Positions 1 to 10,800 of a DNA stretch of 64,000 bases are shown here, in pieces (within the stretch, counting starts at the first letter, position 1; each line of letters opens with the position of its first letter). Where the stretch lies: contig JASFXZ010000037.1 of the NCBI GenBank assembly GCA_032209605.1, forward strand, positions 1,302,001 to 1,366,000. Direction: 5' to 3'. Source of the stretch: Mactromeris polynyma. Taxonomy: Eukaryota > Mollusca > Bivalvia > Venerida > Mactridae. The position numbers and the translations under genes were made by a program. The notes under the pieces are model-generated. The model had not been told where the DNA came from and made no database searches. It worked only from the letters and a program-made list of their open reading frames with translations.

Positions 1-23
1 TCCTGACACAAAAACACCTGTAA

Positions 24-362
24 CAGTCTGATGATCTTAGTAGTGAATCTGAGGACGATCATGTAACCCCAGTACCAGATGCTAGGAAGTTTTCATCCTC
101 CAAGTATGAACGTAGGTTTAACTGGCTTTATTATAGTACTGCCAAGTTGGGGTATTGTTGCAAGGTGTGTGAAATCTTTTGCCCAGTATTATCAAATGGT
201 CAGATGAATACTTCTGTTGAAGGTGTGAGGTTAGGTTCACACCCTTCCAGAAAGCTTAACGAACACAATGCCTCCAAAAACCATGTTGCTGCTTGTCAGA
301 AACAAAGTAAAATCAACTCGACTGCTAAGATGAACCTTTTGTTTGGAGAAGCAGAATGGTGA
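24..362 (+). pseudogene. TTF-type zinc-finger fragment of a hAT-like transposase or ZMYM-type gene
   Basis: An open frame runs to a TGA at 360-362. It begins with an acidic Ser/Asp/Glu stretch, then FNWLYYS, a YCCKVCEIFC cysteine cluster, GSHPSRKLNEHNASKNH and a final AAC. This order (aromatic WL-Y, C-x2-C, a Lys/His block 'KL-EH--SKNH---C') is the TTF-type zinc finger found at the N-terminus of hAT-like transposases and ZMYM1-like proteins. A splice-acceptor-like tract ends in 'aacag' at about 26, so this could be an exon that starts there. No dimerisation or catalytic hAT region follows: the frame stops soon after the finger and the next 2 kb is non-coding. Most likely a truncated transposon copy; an exon of a gene lying mostly left of the window is possible. 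Confidence 0.45.
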
Positions 363-389
363 GGAATGTGCACGGAATCGCCGTTACAG

Positions 390-556
390 AATGATAGAAA
401 CATTGACCTGTAATAAAGCATATTTACATCACTGCAACACTGAAGTGTAGTGAATACAAGGGTATTATGCGCATTATTTTCCCCCTATTTTCCCCTCACA
501 ACGCTATTTGCCCCTATCGAAGGGCCCTGCCACCATTCCCCTAGAAGTGAAAAAAA
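390..556 (+). repeat. Dispersed repeat, copy A
   Basis: This stretch (tgatagaaacattgacctg ... cattcccctag) recurs in the same orientation at about 3577-3787. Shared blocks are 'catcactgcaac', 'gaagtgtagtgaata', 'cctcacaacgct' and 'attcccctaga'. Identity is high by eye, with indels. No coding potential is seen. Confidence 0.7.
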
Positions 557-2756
557 TCTCTGTACTGGTACAACGGAATTAACAAGTTTCGAACTTTATA
601 TGAATTTTGGAATTCACCAATACATGCCCTGTTAGTCGCCTGGTTTCATATGGCTTCGGAAAATTTTAGTTACACATTAAAATTGTTGGAAAAAAATTAC
701 GTCAACATTGTTTGATATTATTATATGGATAAAAACATTACAAATGGAATATAAACAGCAAAACCGTAGAGCGTTAATACCTAAATCAGTCCAGAGAAAT
801 TTATAATGAACGACTGTGTATTAAACATATAATGACATATATCAATACGCTTGTTTTGTGCCGAGTATTCTGTTACACTGGGTTAAGTGTCAACCAAAAT
901 GGCTGTTCCATCGCAAGAAAATACTACAAACTGTTTGAACGATTTTGTATTGGTATATTATTTGCTTGTATTGTCGCGGTACTAACGAAATAAAGCAACA
1001 GATAATAACTGACTACAATTTTCTTTTGTGTTTAGTTTCTTCTATGAAATGTTTAACATTTAATGCTGAAAATATAATTTCTTTAATATTTTCCATACCT
1101 TTTCCTATTGTGCCAAATTGGTTCAATCATCAATGTATGTTTCGATTCAGGGTCAATTGACCCTTCCTCATTCGCACTCTAGCCACGCCCACCTTAGCAA
1201 CAGGTGCTCATTGTAACTACGTTAGACAAGCGCTTTACAATAATATTTACGTAATGTAATTTTAGAGTGTCTTCCAAGCGATTTTACGTTAAATAATCTT
1301 TGTGATCAAACTTTGATTCGGCATTGTTCACCTGTCTGGTTTCCTGATAAGAAAGTAGTACTCAAAGAAAAATCAACATCATAGCCAAGCGTCTTATTTA
1401 AAAGTGGACATATTTTATACTACAGCGACAAAAAATGCACTAAATTGACTTCTTTTGGATAAGATAAGGATATTTAGTAATGTCTAAATTATAATCTGTC
1501 ATCAAAAATATTTGTTAAAAGTCCATGACATTTGTGGTAAATACTTTGTTTTAAATTGACAAAATAGTCTGTTTAATAAATAATTTCGAGAGTGGACAGA
1601 CATTACAATATTAGGATTATTTCTCAAATCATCAATAAATCATTCAACACATATTAAAAAAATTCAAGAAATTATGCCTTAAAGAAACAAGACCAGTTTT
1701 GGCTTGGACAAATTGTATAATATTAGGCAATAAACAATATTGTCCCCTGTGTGCACTATCTAGATATCAATCTTGTCCAGACCCCTAATCAGCATTTCTC
1801 TTAGTCTGCTTTGTCTGCCCCAGTTGGAATCCAATATACATCCAATCAGTGTTTCCTGTCATCATCTGACACATATAATTATACAGTACAGTTGAGAAGT
1901 GTCAATTATTGTGTGGTCATTATGTTTTGCAGTTATATTTGAATGAATAGTTTCATTCTCAGTGAAAAGACTGCATGAAGAACATAAGACATCAAGAATG
2001 GTATAAAAGTTCAGTTGTTTAGGAGGTCTATTAAAAAAAAACACCACATAAAATTGGTTTACATTTAGGTAACAATAGTTCTATCCATGTAGCCTCCAAT
2101 AGTTCTATCCATGTAGCTTCTAACTCGTCATTAAGCAGATCACTACGCTCATTCCGGTTGGGTAAGGAAACAAACAGTTTTATTGCAAAATATCTTTTGG
2201 ATATACGAATAAAATGTAATAACCTGCATTAATAAATTAATTTCCAATCAAATGCATTTATTTCATTGTCATTGCAACAAAAATCGATTCTCATTGAACA
2301 AAAAGTCAGCTGTCATCACAACAACAATCGGCCATTTTGAAGAGGACTCAATTCCAGTGACGTCACTGCGCGCACAAAACCAAAACAACTACCGGTCTGA
2401 ACCGATCAGATAAAGTGTGCTTTTACAATGCAGACGCGATCAAATTTCAAAGTCACCATTTAAAGGTAAAAAAGAGCATTATTTATATTAACCTAGATAT
2501 GATTGGAAATAGCGGAAAATGTACTTTTTTGTCATTTTGTACTTCTAGATTAAATTTTTACCTGTTTGTTTTGCATTTTCAGCTAATTTTAAGTTTGACA
2601 GTTGCGTTCAGGTATTGTAAATATTTCGACAGGAACCATGTGAATGACGTCATCAAAATAAGTGTACCACGCGTTGTAAACAAAAATCACCGGGATGAGG
2701 GCACTTGACGATACATCATTATCCTTTAATCACAACCATTTCGATAACCACAATAC
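557..2756. other. AT-rich intergenic DNA with two CRE-like sites
   Basis: No convincing coding exon is seen. Two perfect TGACGTCA palindromes (cAMP-response-element type) lie at 2358-2365, next to GCGCGC, and at 2645-2652; a third is at 4636-4643. The 97-codon frame at 2415-2708 lies between the first two sites, has no recognisable domain and looks like chance. The CRE sites could mark an old promoter but no adjacent gene was found. Confidence 0.4.
2074..2121. repeat. 24-bp tandem duplication
   Basis: The 24-bp unit beginning 'aatagttctatccatg' occurs twice head to tail (2074-2097 and 2098-2121) with two mismatches near the end of the unit. Confidence 0.85.
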
Positions 2757-3268
2757 AAACTAGAATGCGTCCATAGGACACAGATGCCCCCACTTGCAAC
2801 CTTTGTCACAAAAGCAAATGCTATTATTCTGCTCTTAGTTTGTGAATGGAATTCAAAATTACCAAGTGAACAACTGTACTGATTATGGTGTTAAGTCAAG
2901 GGCCATAACATGGCATTTACTGGGCGTAACCATACATGAAACCCCAAGTGCACAACTATACAGGTTGGTGAACATTCCTGTAAAGTCTTATGATTCTGGC
3001 TCATATATTTTTGGAAATATGAGTGACGCAAGATTGCATACTCTGTAGGCTATGTTTCAACTAAGTCAAGGGCCATAACTCTGCACGTACTGGACACAAC
3101 CAAACATGAAACCCCAGGTGCAAAACTACATAGACTGGTGAACATTCCTGTAAAGTTTTATGACTCTGGCTCATATTCTTTTGGAGATATGAGTGACACA
3201 AGATTTTGTGACGGACGGACAGACGGACAAGGGCAAATCTATATCCCCCCCTTTTCAGGGTGAGGGCA
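2757..3268 (+). repeat. Two-monomer dispersed repeat, copy 1
   Basis: Two ~170-bp monomers stand in tandem: 'taagtcaagggccataac' starts at 2892 and again at 3062. Each continues with 'catgaaaccccaggtgca', 'ggtgaacattcctgtaaag' and 'atatgagtgacacaagatt'. A 'gacggacggacagacgg' run and 'ccccccttttcag' close the element. The same leader, the two monomers (the first internally deleted) and the tail recur at 57205-57590 in the same orientation, so the dimer is the mobile unit. Similar sequences are common in bivalve genomes. Confidence 0.75.
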
Positions 3269-3576
3269 TAAAAAAAACAATTAAATTTATTTATGAAAAA
3301 ACAATTCATTTCACTGATAAAAACGCGTCCATTAATACAGAGGATAATAAGCAAGAATAGTGATATGTTCACCTTATTTACTTCATAAGAAAATACATAA
3401 TCACAAACAATATATATCATCTTTAAAACATAACAGTTCTGTGCAGTGGTTTTCGGACCCATTCCCCTCACTCAAAAGTATGTTTTTTTCCCCTTTTCTC
3501 AGTTAAAATTCCCCTCCTACAGCTTTTTTTTTAAATTGGAGATATGTTGCCAGTATTGTTGATATTTTTAGTCAGA

Positions 3577-3787
3577 AAGATAGAAACATTGATCTGTAAT
3601 GAAACTAACCAATCTGTTAGCATATTTACATGTTTACATCACTGCAACAAAGAAGTGTAGTGAATATAGACATAGAAACGTTTACTTTAAATGCACATTA
3701 TTTTCACCCTATTTTCTCCTCACAACGCTTTTTTCCCCTATTTAACTTTAAGGGCCCCGCCAACATTCCCCTAGACTGAAAAGAAAC
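3577..3787 (+). repeat. Dispersed repeat, copy B
   Basis: Same family and orientation as 390-556, longer by short insertions (for example 'ctaaccaatctgttag'). It ends at the shared 'cattcccctaga'. The following 100 bp has short recurrences of 'aggggtc' but no gene. Confidence 0.7.
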
Positions 3788-4235
3788 ACTGCTGTGTTAT
3801 ATACATAAATCAGGGGTCAAAAAGTCTAATTAAAATTAGGGGTCGAGATGTCCTAGGGGTCGAACTGTCATGGGCCAAAATGTCTTAGGGGTCAATTGTC
3901 TAGGGGGTGAAAAGTCTAGGAGCCGAATAATTTGAATTTTACCATTACTATTTAACGACTCAACCACCTAAGTTGTGAATATCTTCGCCTTTTCATTGCA
4001 CTTAAAATACACTTCTATCTTTAATATGCCGAAAGTGTGAACAACTTTGCCTTTTTATTACGCTTCAAAAGTGGGCCGAGTTGACCCTTTACTGATGTTT
4101 TGTTGTCAAAATACTGCGAAACCGGAAGTAATGCAAAAATAGCAGCAAACACCCTAGTTCAACTAGTTGTTCCTTTTAAATGTGCAGATTAATTAATATG
4201 TGTATAAGTCAAACTCCAGTACCCGCAGCGTTTCC

Positions 4236-4995
4236 CTAGACCACGGTTCTAGTTAATCCGAGCCTTCTCTGTCCCTAAACCAGCCCCTTTTACGAGTTTT
4301 GATATTTCATGTTGCTGGTTAGGGTCAGAGGAACTCCTATAGTAAAAACCCGGGGATTTCCTCTCCCGCGCGGGAGAGGAACTTTAAATCAATATATCTA
4401 TGTAAACATTCATTGGACTAACATTTCAAGCATATACATCTATTATCAATATATTAATTAACCTATCTGAACCGTAACATTTGTTTTGAAAACCTTGAAT
4501 ACGTTGTAACGGTCAATCCTTTTCAGAGTAAGCTAAAAAAATAATTTTCTTCATGTAAATTATGTATTTGGGTCAAAGCACCTGGCTGTCACGTGATCGA
4601 AAACGAGAGGAATTTTAATGCCTTCACCGCTTGTATGACGTCACTTTTCCTTGCGAGGGTACCGCGTTATTATGCAAATGAACAATATGGCTGATTTCGT
4701 AACGATTTCGGTACTGCATAACATAAATGTTTTTTTATGAAACTACAGTAGATAAAGGGGCAGTTTTATCATTGCAGATTGGTAAATTAAATATCAATTT
4801 ACCGATTTGTTCGGCTAACTTTCCGTTAAAATGAGACCAAACGCTACATACACCGTTGAAAGTACACGACTGTGTGGTTTTTAGTAATCCCCGGGTTTTT
4901 ACTATAGGAGTTCCTCTGACCCTAAGCCGCAAAAAAAAAAAAAAAAAAAAGGCTACAGGGTCAGAGAAGTCTCGGATTAGGTTCTAGTGTAGAGA
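4236..4995. mobile_element. Non-autonomous inverted-repeat DNA element, ~0.75 kb
   Basis: 4321-4357 is an exact reverse complement of 4887-4923 (37 of 37). Outside these arms the repeat resumes in a diverged block: 'taatccgagccttctctg' near 4255 pairs with 'cagagaagtctcggatta' near 4963, giving terminal arms of about 100 bp interrupted by an A21 run (4931-4951) on the right. The ~530-bp core holds no reading frame of note. The layout suits a MITE or deletion derivative of a TIR transposon; the target duplication could not be read. Confidence 0.65.
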
Positions 4996-5144
4996 CTAGT
5001 AGAGGTATGGTCCATGGACCTGTACATTATACGTAGCCCCTGCCAAAACACAATGCCATATTTAGGCCGACATTAATAATATGTTTGTTTCCCCTCCAGC
5101 GACCTTAGCCCACAAAGTCGAATAGAAATAAAATTTACGCTTAC

Positions 5145-5342
5145 AGCTCTTGGGTTACACGAATTGTCTTCGTCAAACGGCCAGTCTGAAAATGTCATCA
5201 AACGACATGTTTCAAAGAACATACAGTACTCTTCCTTCTTGCAGTTTTGATATTCTGATACTTCTTTGCCTAGTTTAATCGCAGATTTCTTTCTGCTATT
5301 TTTCTTTGATGATTTCTTTGCCTTTGATCCTTTTCCAGACAT
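5145..5342 (-). CDS. BIRC5-like: Survivin-like BIR protein, first coding exon (partial)
   Basis: This 66-codon exon starts at the ATG at 5342 and ends at a donor read on the minus strand as GCT|GTAAGC. The last third, MFFETCRLMTFSDWPF, matches the opening of the survivin BIR domain (F-x3-hRhxTFxxWPF), with the following acidic stretch and a Cys-x-Pro. The intron falls in phase 0 just after the CxPxx motif, where the first intron of vertebrate BIRC5 lies as I recall it. Survivin is a chromosomal passenger subunit in mitosis and an inhibitor of apoptosis. Unusually, about 30 residues precede the BIR and are packed with Lys and Ser, resembling a nuclear signal. The zinc-binding half of the BIR (CxxC...H...C) and the C-terminal helix were sought on the minus strand down to position 1 and not found, so downstream exons are outside the window or lost. 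Confidence 0.65.
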
Positions 5343-5643
5343 TTTAACAATTTTAAAATCTGCGGCATGAAAATCGGAAGACCATGGGTAAACAATTTTC
5401 CAACTGTTGACTTAACCGTTGTCGTCACACTTCCGGGATAAAAATAACCGCACCATATCGCAACCAAGTATAAATAGACAAATATACTAAATGATGTTCG
5501 GTTACACAAGCGCATATATATACTATAAACGTGAGACAATGTTTGCGTTATTATTATCCATATAGGTCTGGCTAATATTTCCATTCGACTGCTATTATGA
5601 TGTAAAAGATCTCCAACCATTTACAAACATGGTTTTTGTACTC

Positions 5644-5871
5644 TGCTGTGTCCAACTTTATGTCACATTTTCATGATAATAATACATGTATTATTTGTTC
5701 ACACACATTTTATCGTGTGTTTACTAAATTAGGCATACTATGTTGTATATGTAATAAAATGTCTGGCATTGGTTGGGTTTCAGACATTTCCAATCCACAT
5801 TTGTGTTGGTATATTTACTGTGACGTAAATGAACTGCATTGACAGGGGAACACATGTATAAAACCACAATT
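5644..5871 (+). repeat. Dispersed repeat paired with 62622-62833
   Basis: Begins 'tgctgtgtccaactttatg' and ends near 'aactgcattgacagggg'. It is clearly homologous, in the same orientation, to 62622-62833. Both copies lie about 300 bp upstream of the start codon of a minus-strand gene. Confidence 0.7.
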
Positions 5872-7683
5872 TATAAGTGCAACATAATAAAGTAGTTTAG
5901 GTTTGCTGTTTGGCTACCCTGCTTTATTATGTGTATACATACTAGCTGAGTGGACAGGTAGTGACTGCTTTGCTTAAATTATTTGTCTTAAGACCTTTCC
6001 TGCCTTTAGTCACGTTTATCTTACTTATATTTTTTCCACCCTGGATCTGATAAACTAGTCACAAAAAGCGGAGGGTAGATATTCAATATGGCGTCATTTG
6101 TAACAACCGAATCCCTCTTTCACTTTATATTTTCTTTTCCCCTCTGAATCACACGCCTTCTTCTGCTGGTACACATTTGTGTTTCGGCGCAGCCGTACTA
6201 ATATGGTTTTGCTATTTGCATATCAGTGTTTTGTAAACCAATCAAATCTTAGTTTAACCACCAAGGCAATTTCTCTTCAACCCAACAATGTTTGTAACCT
6301 ATAGGTCCGTGATTTCGGTAAGGCCTGTATATTTGTTTACCAAACCCACGGACCTATATAGGTCCGTGCCAAACCTAAAAATATTAACTTGTTTATTGCC
6401 AGAAATATTTAAGAATTTTACTTGATAGTCTCCCTTGATTATCCCTGATTCTCCAAGGTGCGAAACCATTCGGAAATCCTCGGCCAACTACGTCAGGTGC
6501 GAAACTAATTGAATTGTCTCCCTTAGACATCGATCGCGGGGAATGCGTCACGGATAAAAAAAATCGATACAGGGTCGATATTCGTTGGCGCCTTGATTAG
6601 CCACCCCGCTGTGTTTAATCAGCATAATGAAATTGCCCCTGGCTGAACTAATTTATCAGAATGTATTATACATTTATGACACTTATATTGTAGCCTCTTT
6701 CGAAACAAATAATTTAAAATTGAATTATGCACCATAAGGTTTTGTCTCTCTTTTTTTGCAGATGGTAGCTACTTAGCTTTCTAGCATCGCAAAGCTACAT
6801 TTGTCTTTTTTAGACACAAATTATAATGACACTGAAAAAATACAACTACTTATTTTGTATGTTACATTTAAAAACATGATCTCGTATTTTGACGATGGAA
6901 TGAAATTATTTATACCGTCATCATATGTGCATTGGTGATAATATCTAATTGAAATAATTGTGATATATTATGTACAAGTGTGTACGCCGGACAATATGTA
7001 TAACATTCACGCGTGTAGTTTGAATAAAGTATAAGCAAAGAACTAAATAAACGGTATTTAGGTCTTTGGTATAAGTGATAAGTTTTATCATTTTTGCAAA
7101 ACACATCAAGCTACGTTGTCTTACTATTGAAGTGAATTTATGCATACGAAAAGCATTTAGTGTATATTATTCATTGAATGATTTCTCTTTCGTCTCTTTT
7201 CTCGAAAAACGCTATAAAACTTATAAAACGAATATCGAACCTAGTGGTTTTAAATTTACATTACATAAGTTATGCAGGCTATTTGTCTAAATAACTGTAA
7301 CATCTGTATTACAATATTAATATCATATTTTCACTTTTAAATATCAAGTTAAACAATATCATTATAAAAAAATGTATTTATTGTAATCGTGTTTTGAATT
7401 TTACACCTTTACATATTAAAAAGTCAATTTATAGTTAACCACTCCAATATTTTATTTCAAGGCAATTCTATAAAATGTCACATTTCCCCCACAGTTTTCC
7501 CTATTAAGAGCACTAATTGTTAATTAACAGCTTGTATAATCGCTGCATCCCTCTTGATCACTTCAGTTAGATGTCATGCTGTACACGCACTGTTGGATAC
7601 CGATCACGCGTACACCGCAATATATTGTGTATTAAAAATTATTGGAAAAAAATTGTATTTTCATTTTTTTCAAATAACATTGC
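5872..7683. other. AT-rich intergenic DNA; 22-bp perfect palindrome at 6347-6368
   Basis: No gene was recognised. The palindrome cacggacctat/ataggtccgtg (6347-6368) is preceded by another copy of one half at 6301-6311, so three half-sites lie within 70 bp. Reading frames here are short and of low complexity. Confidence 0.5.
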
Positions 7684-8027
7684 TAATTTAAATCAAACAG
7701 GGAAGCATGAAGATCATATTTAATTCGCATTTTAAAAACACCATTAAAATATTTATATTTTGTAGTTTATGCACATATGTGAATAAATATTGTACTTAAA
7801 TATAAATACTTTAAATATGTATCTAAAAATGGGATATTTTATGAAATTACAGTTTTTCGTGTGTTTTTCAGTTAAAGATATAAGGATCAATAAGGATCAA
7901 TAATAACAATTTTAAATCAAACAGGGAAGCATGAAGATAATAATCAATCATAAAATAATTTATATCATTTTAAAAAGGAAACATTGAAGTTTGTGCTCAT
8001 ATGTGAATAAATTATGTGAATTAAATA
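7684..8027 (+). repeat. Diverged ~115-bp direct duplication
   Basis: 'aaatcaaacagggaagcatg' occurs near 7691 and again near 7915, each followed after ~80 bp by 'catatgtgaataaat'. The two units are about 225 bp apart and diverged between the anchors. Confidence 0.65.
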
Positions 8028-8852
8028 ACAAAAACATTATGATAATTTAAAAAACTGTTTACTCTATATTTCAATAGACACAAATTGAGCGAACTGACAA
8101 ATCGATACCGCCGATAGCGTATTTTCAAGGGAGACAATTTCATCAATAAGCCAGCGATTTGCTTGGGATTTCTGGCAATGTTATGTATTTTTCTTCCGAA
8201 GCAAAGTAATGAACACAAATATTACGTAAATGGTTTTATGATAGCCCCAAAAAATCTTGATCACGATAGTGGCGTTTTTCTTATTATTGTAAACAAGCCA
8301 TTGTTGTATGAAAACCAGATGAACATAATACTGTTTGCCTTACTGCGTCTGAAAGTGGGTTGTATAGTGTATTTCAAGATTTATCCAGTAAGTAGTGTTG
8401 TTAGTCATCCCCACGGGGAATTGTTCGGTTTTGGAATTATGAAGGTTTTGTTTGTTTTATGTACCAGTCGCGAACATTTATATTGTTTTAATCAGATAAA
8501 TCGCTATGTAACAATTAAGTTTATTAAGAAGAATGTGTGAGTTCACGAATTATGCAATAAGTATACTGTGTCAATGACTAATCTAACTACGGAGTTATTT
8601 TTATCCATTATCCTACGCAGTGAGCCCCCTTACAGGCGTTGAAGTTTCTGAAGTATAGCGCAATTGAATGACCGACAGTCTTAACATTTAGGCAATTTTT
8701 AAAACAAATTTTAACCTTTAGATTGCAACAAATTTGCATACTTCAAGTTGCGCTGACCGCCTTTTCTAAATATATTTCTTATTTAACATTACTTGTAATT
8801 GTTTGTTCGACGCTGATGTTTTGCGATTAAATTTATTTAGATGTATATACAT

Positions 8853-9127
8853 AGTTCTCACATCTACAATATTTACCTCCCTTGTTCTGATTTGTCGGCT
8901 ATTTTGATAGGCAAAGTTCCTTCAAGTTTATGGGGAATACAATGTAAACGATGATAAACTTATCCGATATATAAAAAATAACTTATCCATTATGCTCATG
9001 TGGGCATTTGACTCAGTAAGTTGAAGAAAAGGTCGTTGTCACATGCAAATTCTCTTGGTATTTTCTCAATTATCAAAATGGCCGACAGTTAAAAACAAGG
9101 GAGGTAAATATTGTAAATGTGGGAACT
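8853..9127. mobile_element. 275-bp MITE with ~56-bp terminal inverted repeats
   Basis: The left arm 8853-8908 (agttctcacatctacaatat ... attttgat) is mirrored by 9072-9127 (atcaaaatggccgac ... gtgggaact) with few mismatches. A third arm-like copy lies at 34267-34321. There is no coding capacity. The target duplication is not clear. Confidence 0.7.
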
Positions 9128-10082
9128 TTGTATTAAGTTCCCCATTCCCCATGTGCAGTTCTTTGACTTGATATTATATTCATGTTCTTTTCTCCCCCTT
9201 TCGGCCCTTAGCCACTGGCTTTCTTGGCTTTTCCCGCCGTGAATTTAATCCATTCAAGGTATGTCCATAATTGTTGTCCCCTAAAATTATTTAAAAGTGT
9301 TTTTCTGTTAGTCAGCCACACAATTCATTGCTCCCGATCCCGATACGTATTTGCCCCTGCATCTCCTCAATCCCTAATGTTTCGTATACTGGTGTTTCCT
9401 TGGGGTCTGTATGAGGAGGCATTGTCTTGTGTGTATGTGGTGTTCCCTGTTACCTTTTTATCGGTTGGATGTTGTAGTAGCACTCGTTTATCAAAAAGTC
9501 TTCCGCAAATACGTATACCTGCGCGTGTGAGTAAACGGATGATGACTAAAGTGGAGCGTTTACAACTGATGTTTTCCAGAATTTTACATAGTAGTATTGA
9601 CATGAGAGACATATATTGATAGTCTTCAGCAAGAGGGCACGTCGCCTTTAGTAAAAGTGAATAGATGTTGACTATGACCAATCACTTAATGAGCACCACT
9701 GGACACCGATGTTTACAGGCATGGATCCACCGGGGGCCAAGGGGGTCCGTCCACCCCCCCCCCCCCAGTAGGCTGAGGAATGTCCCTTTTCCATTTCTAA
9801 AATAAAACTATTTCAAATGATTAGGACTCAGGGTTGCAATTCTTTTTAGAATATCAAGTGCAATGCATCGATTCATTATCATTTTCCTCTTTATTTACAT
9901 TATATAACGGAATGTATAATAGACGCAACAGAGAGAGAAACCTGTCGTGGTGTTGTTCTAGTAACAAACATTTGAAGGGGAGTTTACTGAATTCATTAAA
10001 CTTTTCTTACAATAACTTTGCTAAATACAATCATTTGAATTTAATACTAAGTCCTATAGTTTTGCAAAATATGCTTAATTAA
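9128..10082. other. Intergenic stretch with possible retroelement remnant
   Basis: The segment near 9200 (cggcccttagccactggc / tttcttggc) resembles the reverse complement of 28985-29020, so both belong to one dispersed family. Overlapping frames on both strands at 9224-9681 have no domain I recognise. A C-homopolymer lies near 9752-9766. Confidence 0.3.
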
Positions 10083-10655
10083 AGGGACTCGACTCCAGAT
10101 TCTAAATTGCAAAAAAATCAATAAATTGTTTCAAAAACCGATTTTTATCGTCTTGTTCGTTCGATGACAGTAAAATAAGATAATTGAATGATTAAAATGA
10201 TCGAAAAGTTATGAAATTACGCCAGTTTTTAACATTTTGCCTTCGCAAAATCTATAGCGTTACTAACGGTATAAAAATTAAAAATAGAACCAGCGCTGAG
10301 GATTATGGGAGGTTTCAGAAATTTGCACTGGAATTCCGCGCGTGCGCAATCAATTGTAAACAGACTGACAGCCTTCGTGATGCCTGCTAAATAAACGGCT
10401 ATCGCTAAAATGTGTACGCAAACTAGCCACAAAAACTGTTTCGGCTGACAAAATGTGAACATCGGGGACGAGGTGATCTTGTGGATTCTAGTAAAATAGT
10501 GTATTGGAGCGCAAAACGATTCTACAGTTGCAAAATGCGTGATAGACAGGTAAGAGGGATTTTCTCAAAATGATTGTTATCGTATTGAACGTAAACAATA
10601 TGTTGTCAAATTTCAAGTATTTGTATAATTCGCTTAAGAATGTATGATAGACTGG
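10083..10655. other. Transposon-end-like sequence and NRF1-like site
   Basis: 'aaagggactcgactccaga' at about 10081 is repeated inverted at 28179-28197 (tctggagtcgagtcccttt), indicating the terminus of a repeat family. An NRF1-type motif CGCGCGTGCGCA lies at 10337-10348. A short exon-like 'ATGCGTGATAGACAG|gtaaga' lies near 10535-10549, but no continuation was identified. Confidence 0.35.
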
Positions 10656-10736
10656 AGTCAGTTTCGTAAATTAACAGTACCCCACCCTCCGAAGATCAAT
10701 ATACGTGTGTAAAGGATACTTTAAATTTGTGTTTAA

Positions 10737-10800
10737 TTCGCTGGACTTGTAATCCAGGTGACCTGGGTTTGATTCCCTCATGCCTCGATCAAGAAGGACA
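10737..10800 (+). repeat. tRNA-like SINE head (degenerate)
   Basis: 'cttgtaatccaggtgacct' followed by 'gggtttgattccctc' resembles an anticodon arm and B-box/T-loop of a tRNA. No intact acceptor stem is seen, so this is a SINE remnant and not a tRNA gene. Confidence 0.4.

Noticed and set aside
1862..1890. Second exon of the survivin-like gene around a minus-strand run of Asp codons
   Set aside because: Lacks the required Trp-Glu before the acidic run and the CxxC zinc ligands, and meets a stop at once.
2415..2708. 97-codon frame between two CRE palindromes
   Set aside because: No domain, no Kozak or splice evidence; hydrophobic AT-driven composition.
3061..3471. 136-codon minus-strand frame
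   Set aside because: It lies largely within the dimeric dispersed repeat and its tail, so it is a by-product of the repeat.
6347..6368. Transposon terminus or operator at the 22-bp palindrome
   Set aside because: No partner end, target duplication or gene nearby supports either role; kept only as a note in the regional entry.
8163..8540. 125-codon open frame
   Set aside because: Composition is typical of AT-rich random sequence and no domain or splice context is seen.
9224..9681. Overlapping ~100-130-codon frames on both strands
   Set aside because: Neither has a recognisable motif, and the region shares sequence with another locus, so a repeat remnant is more likely.
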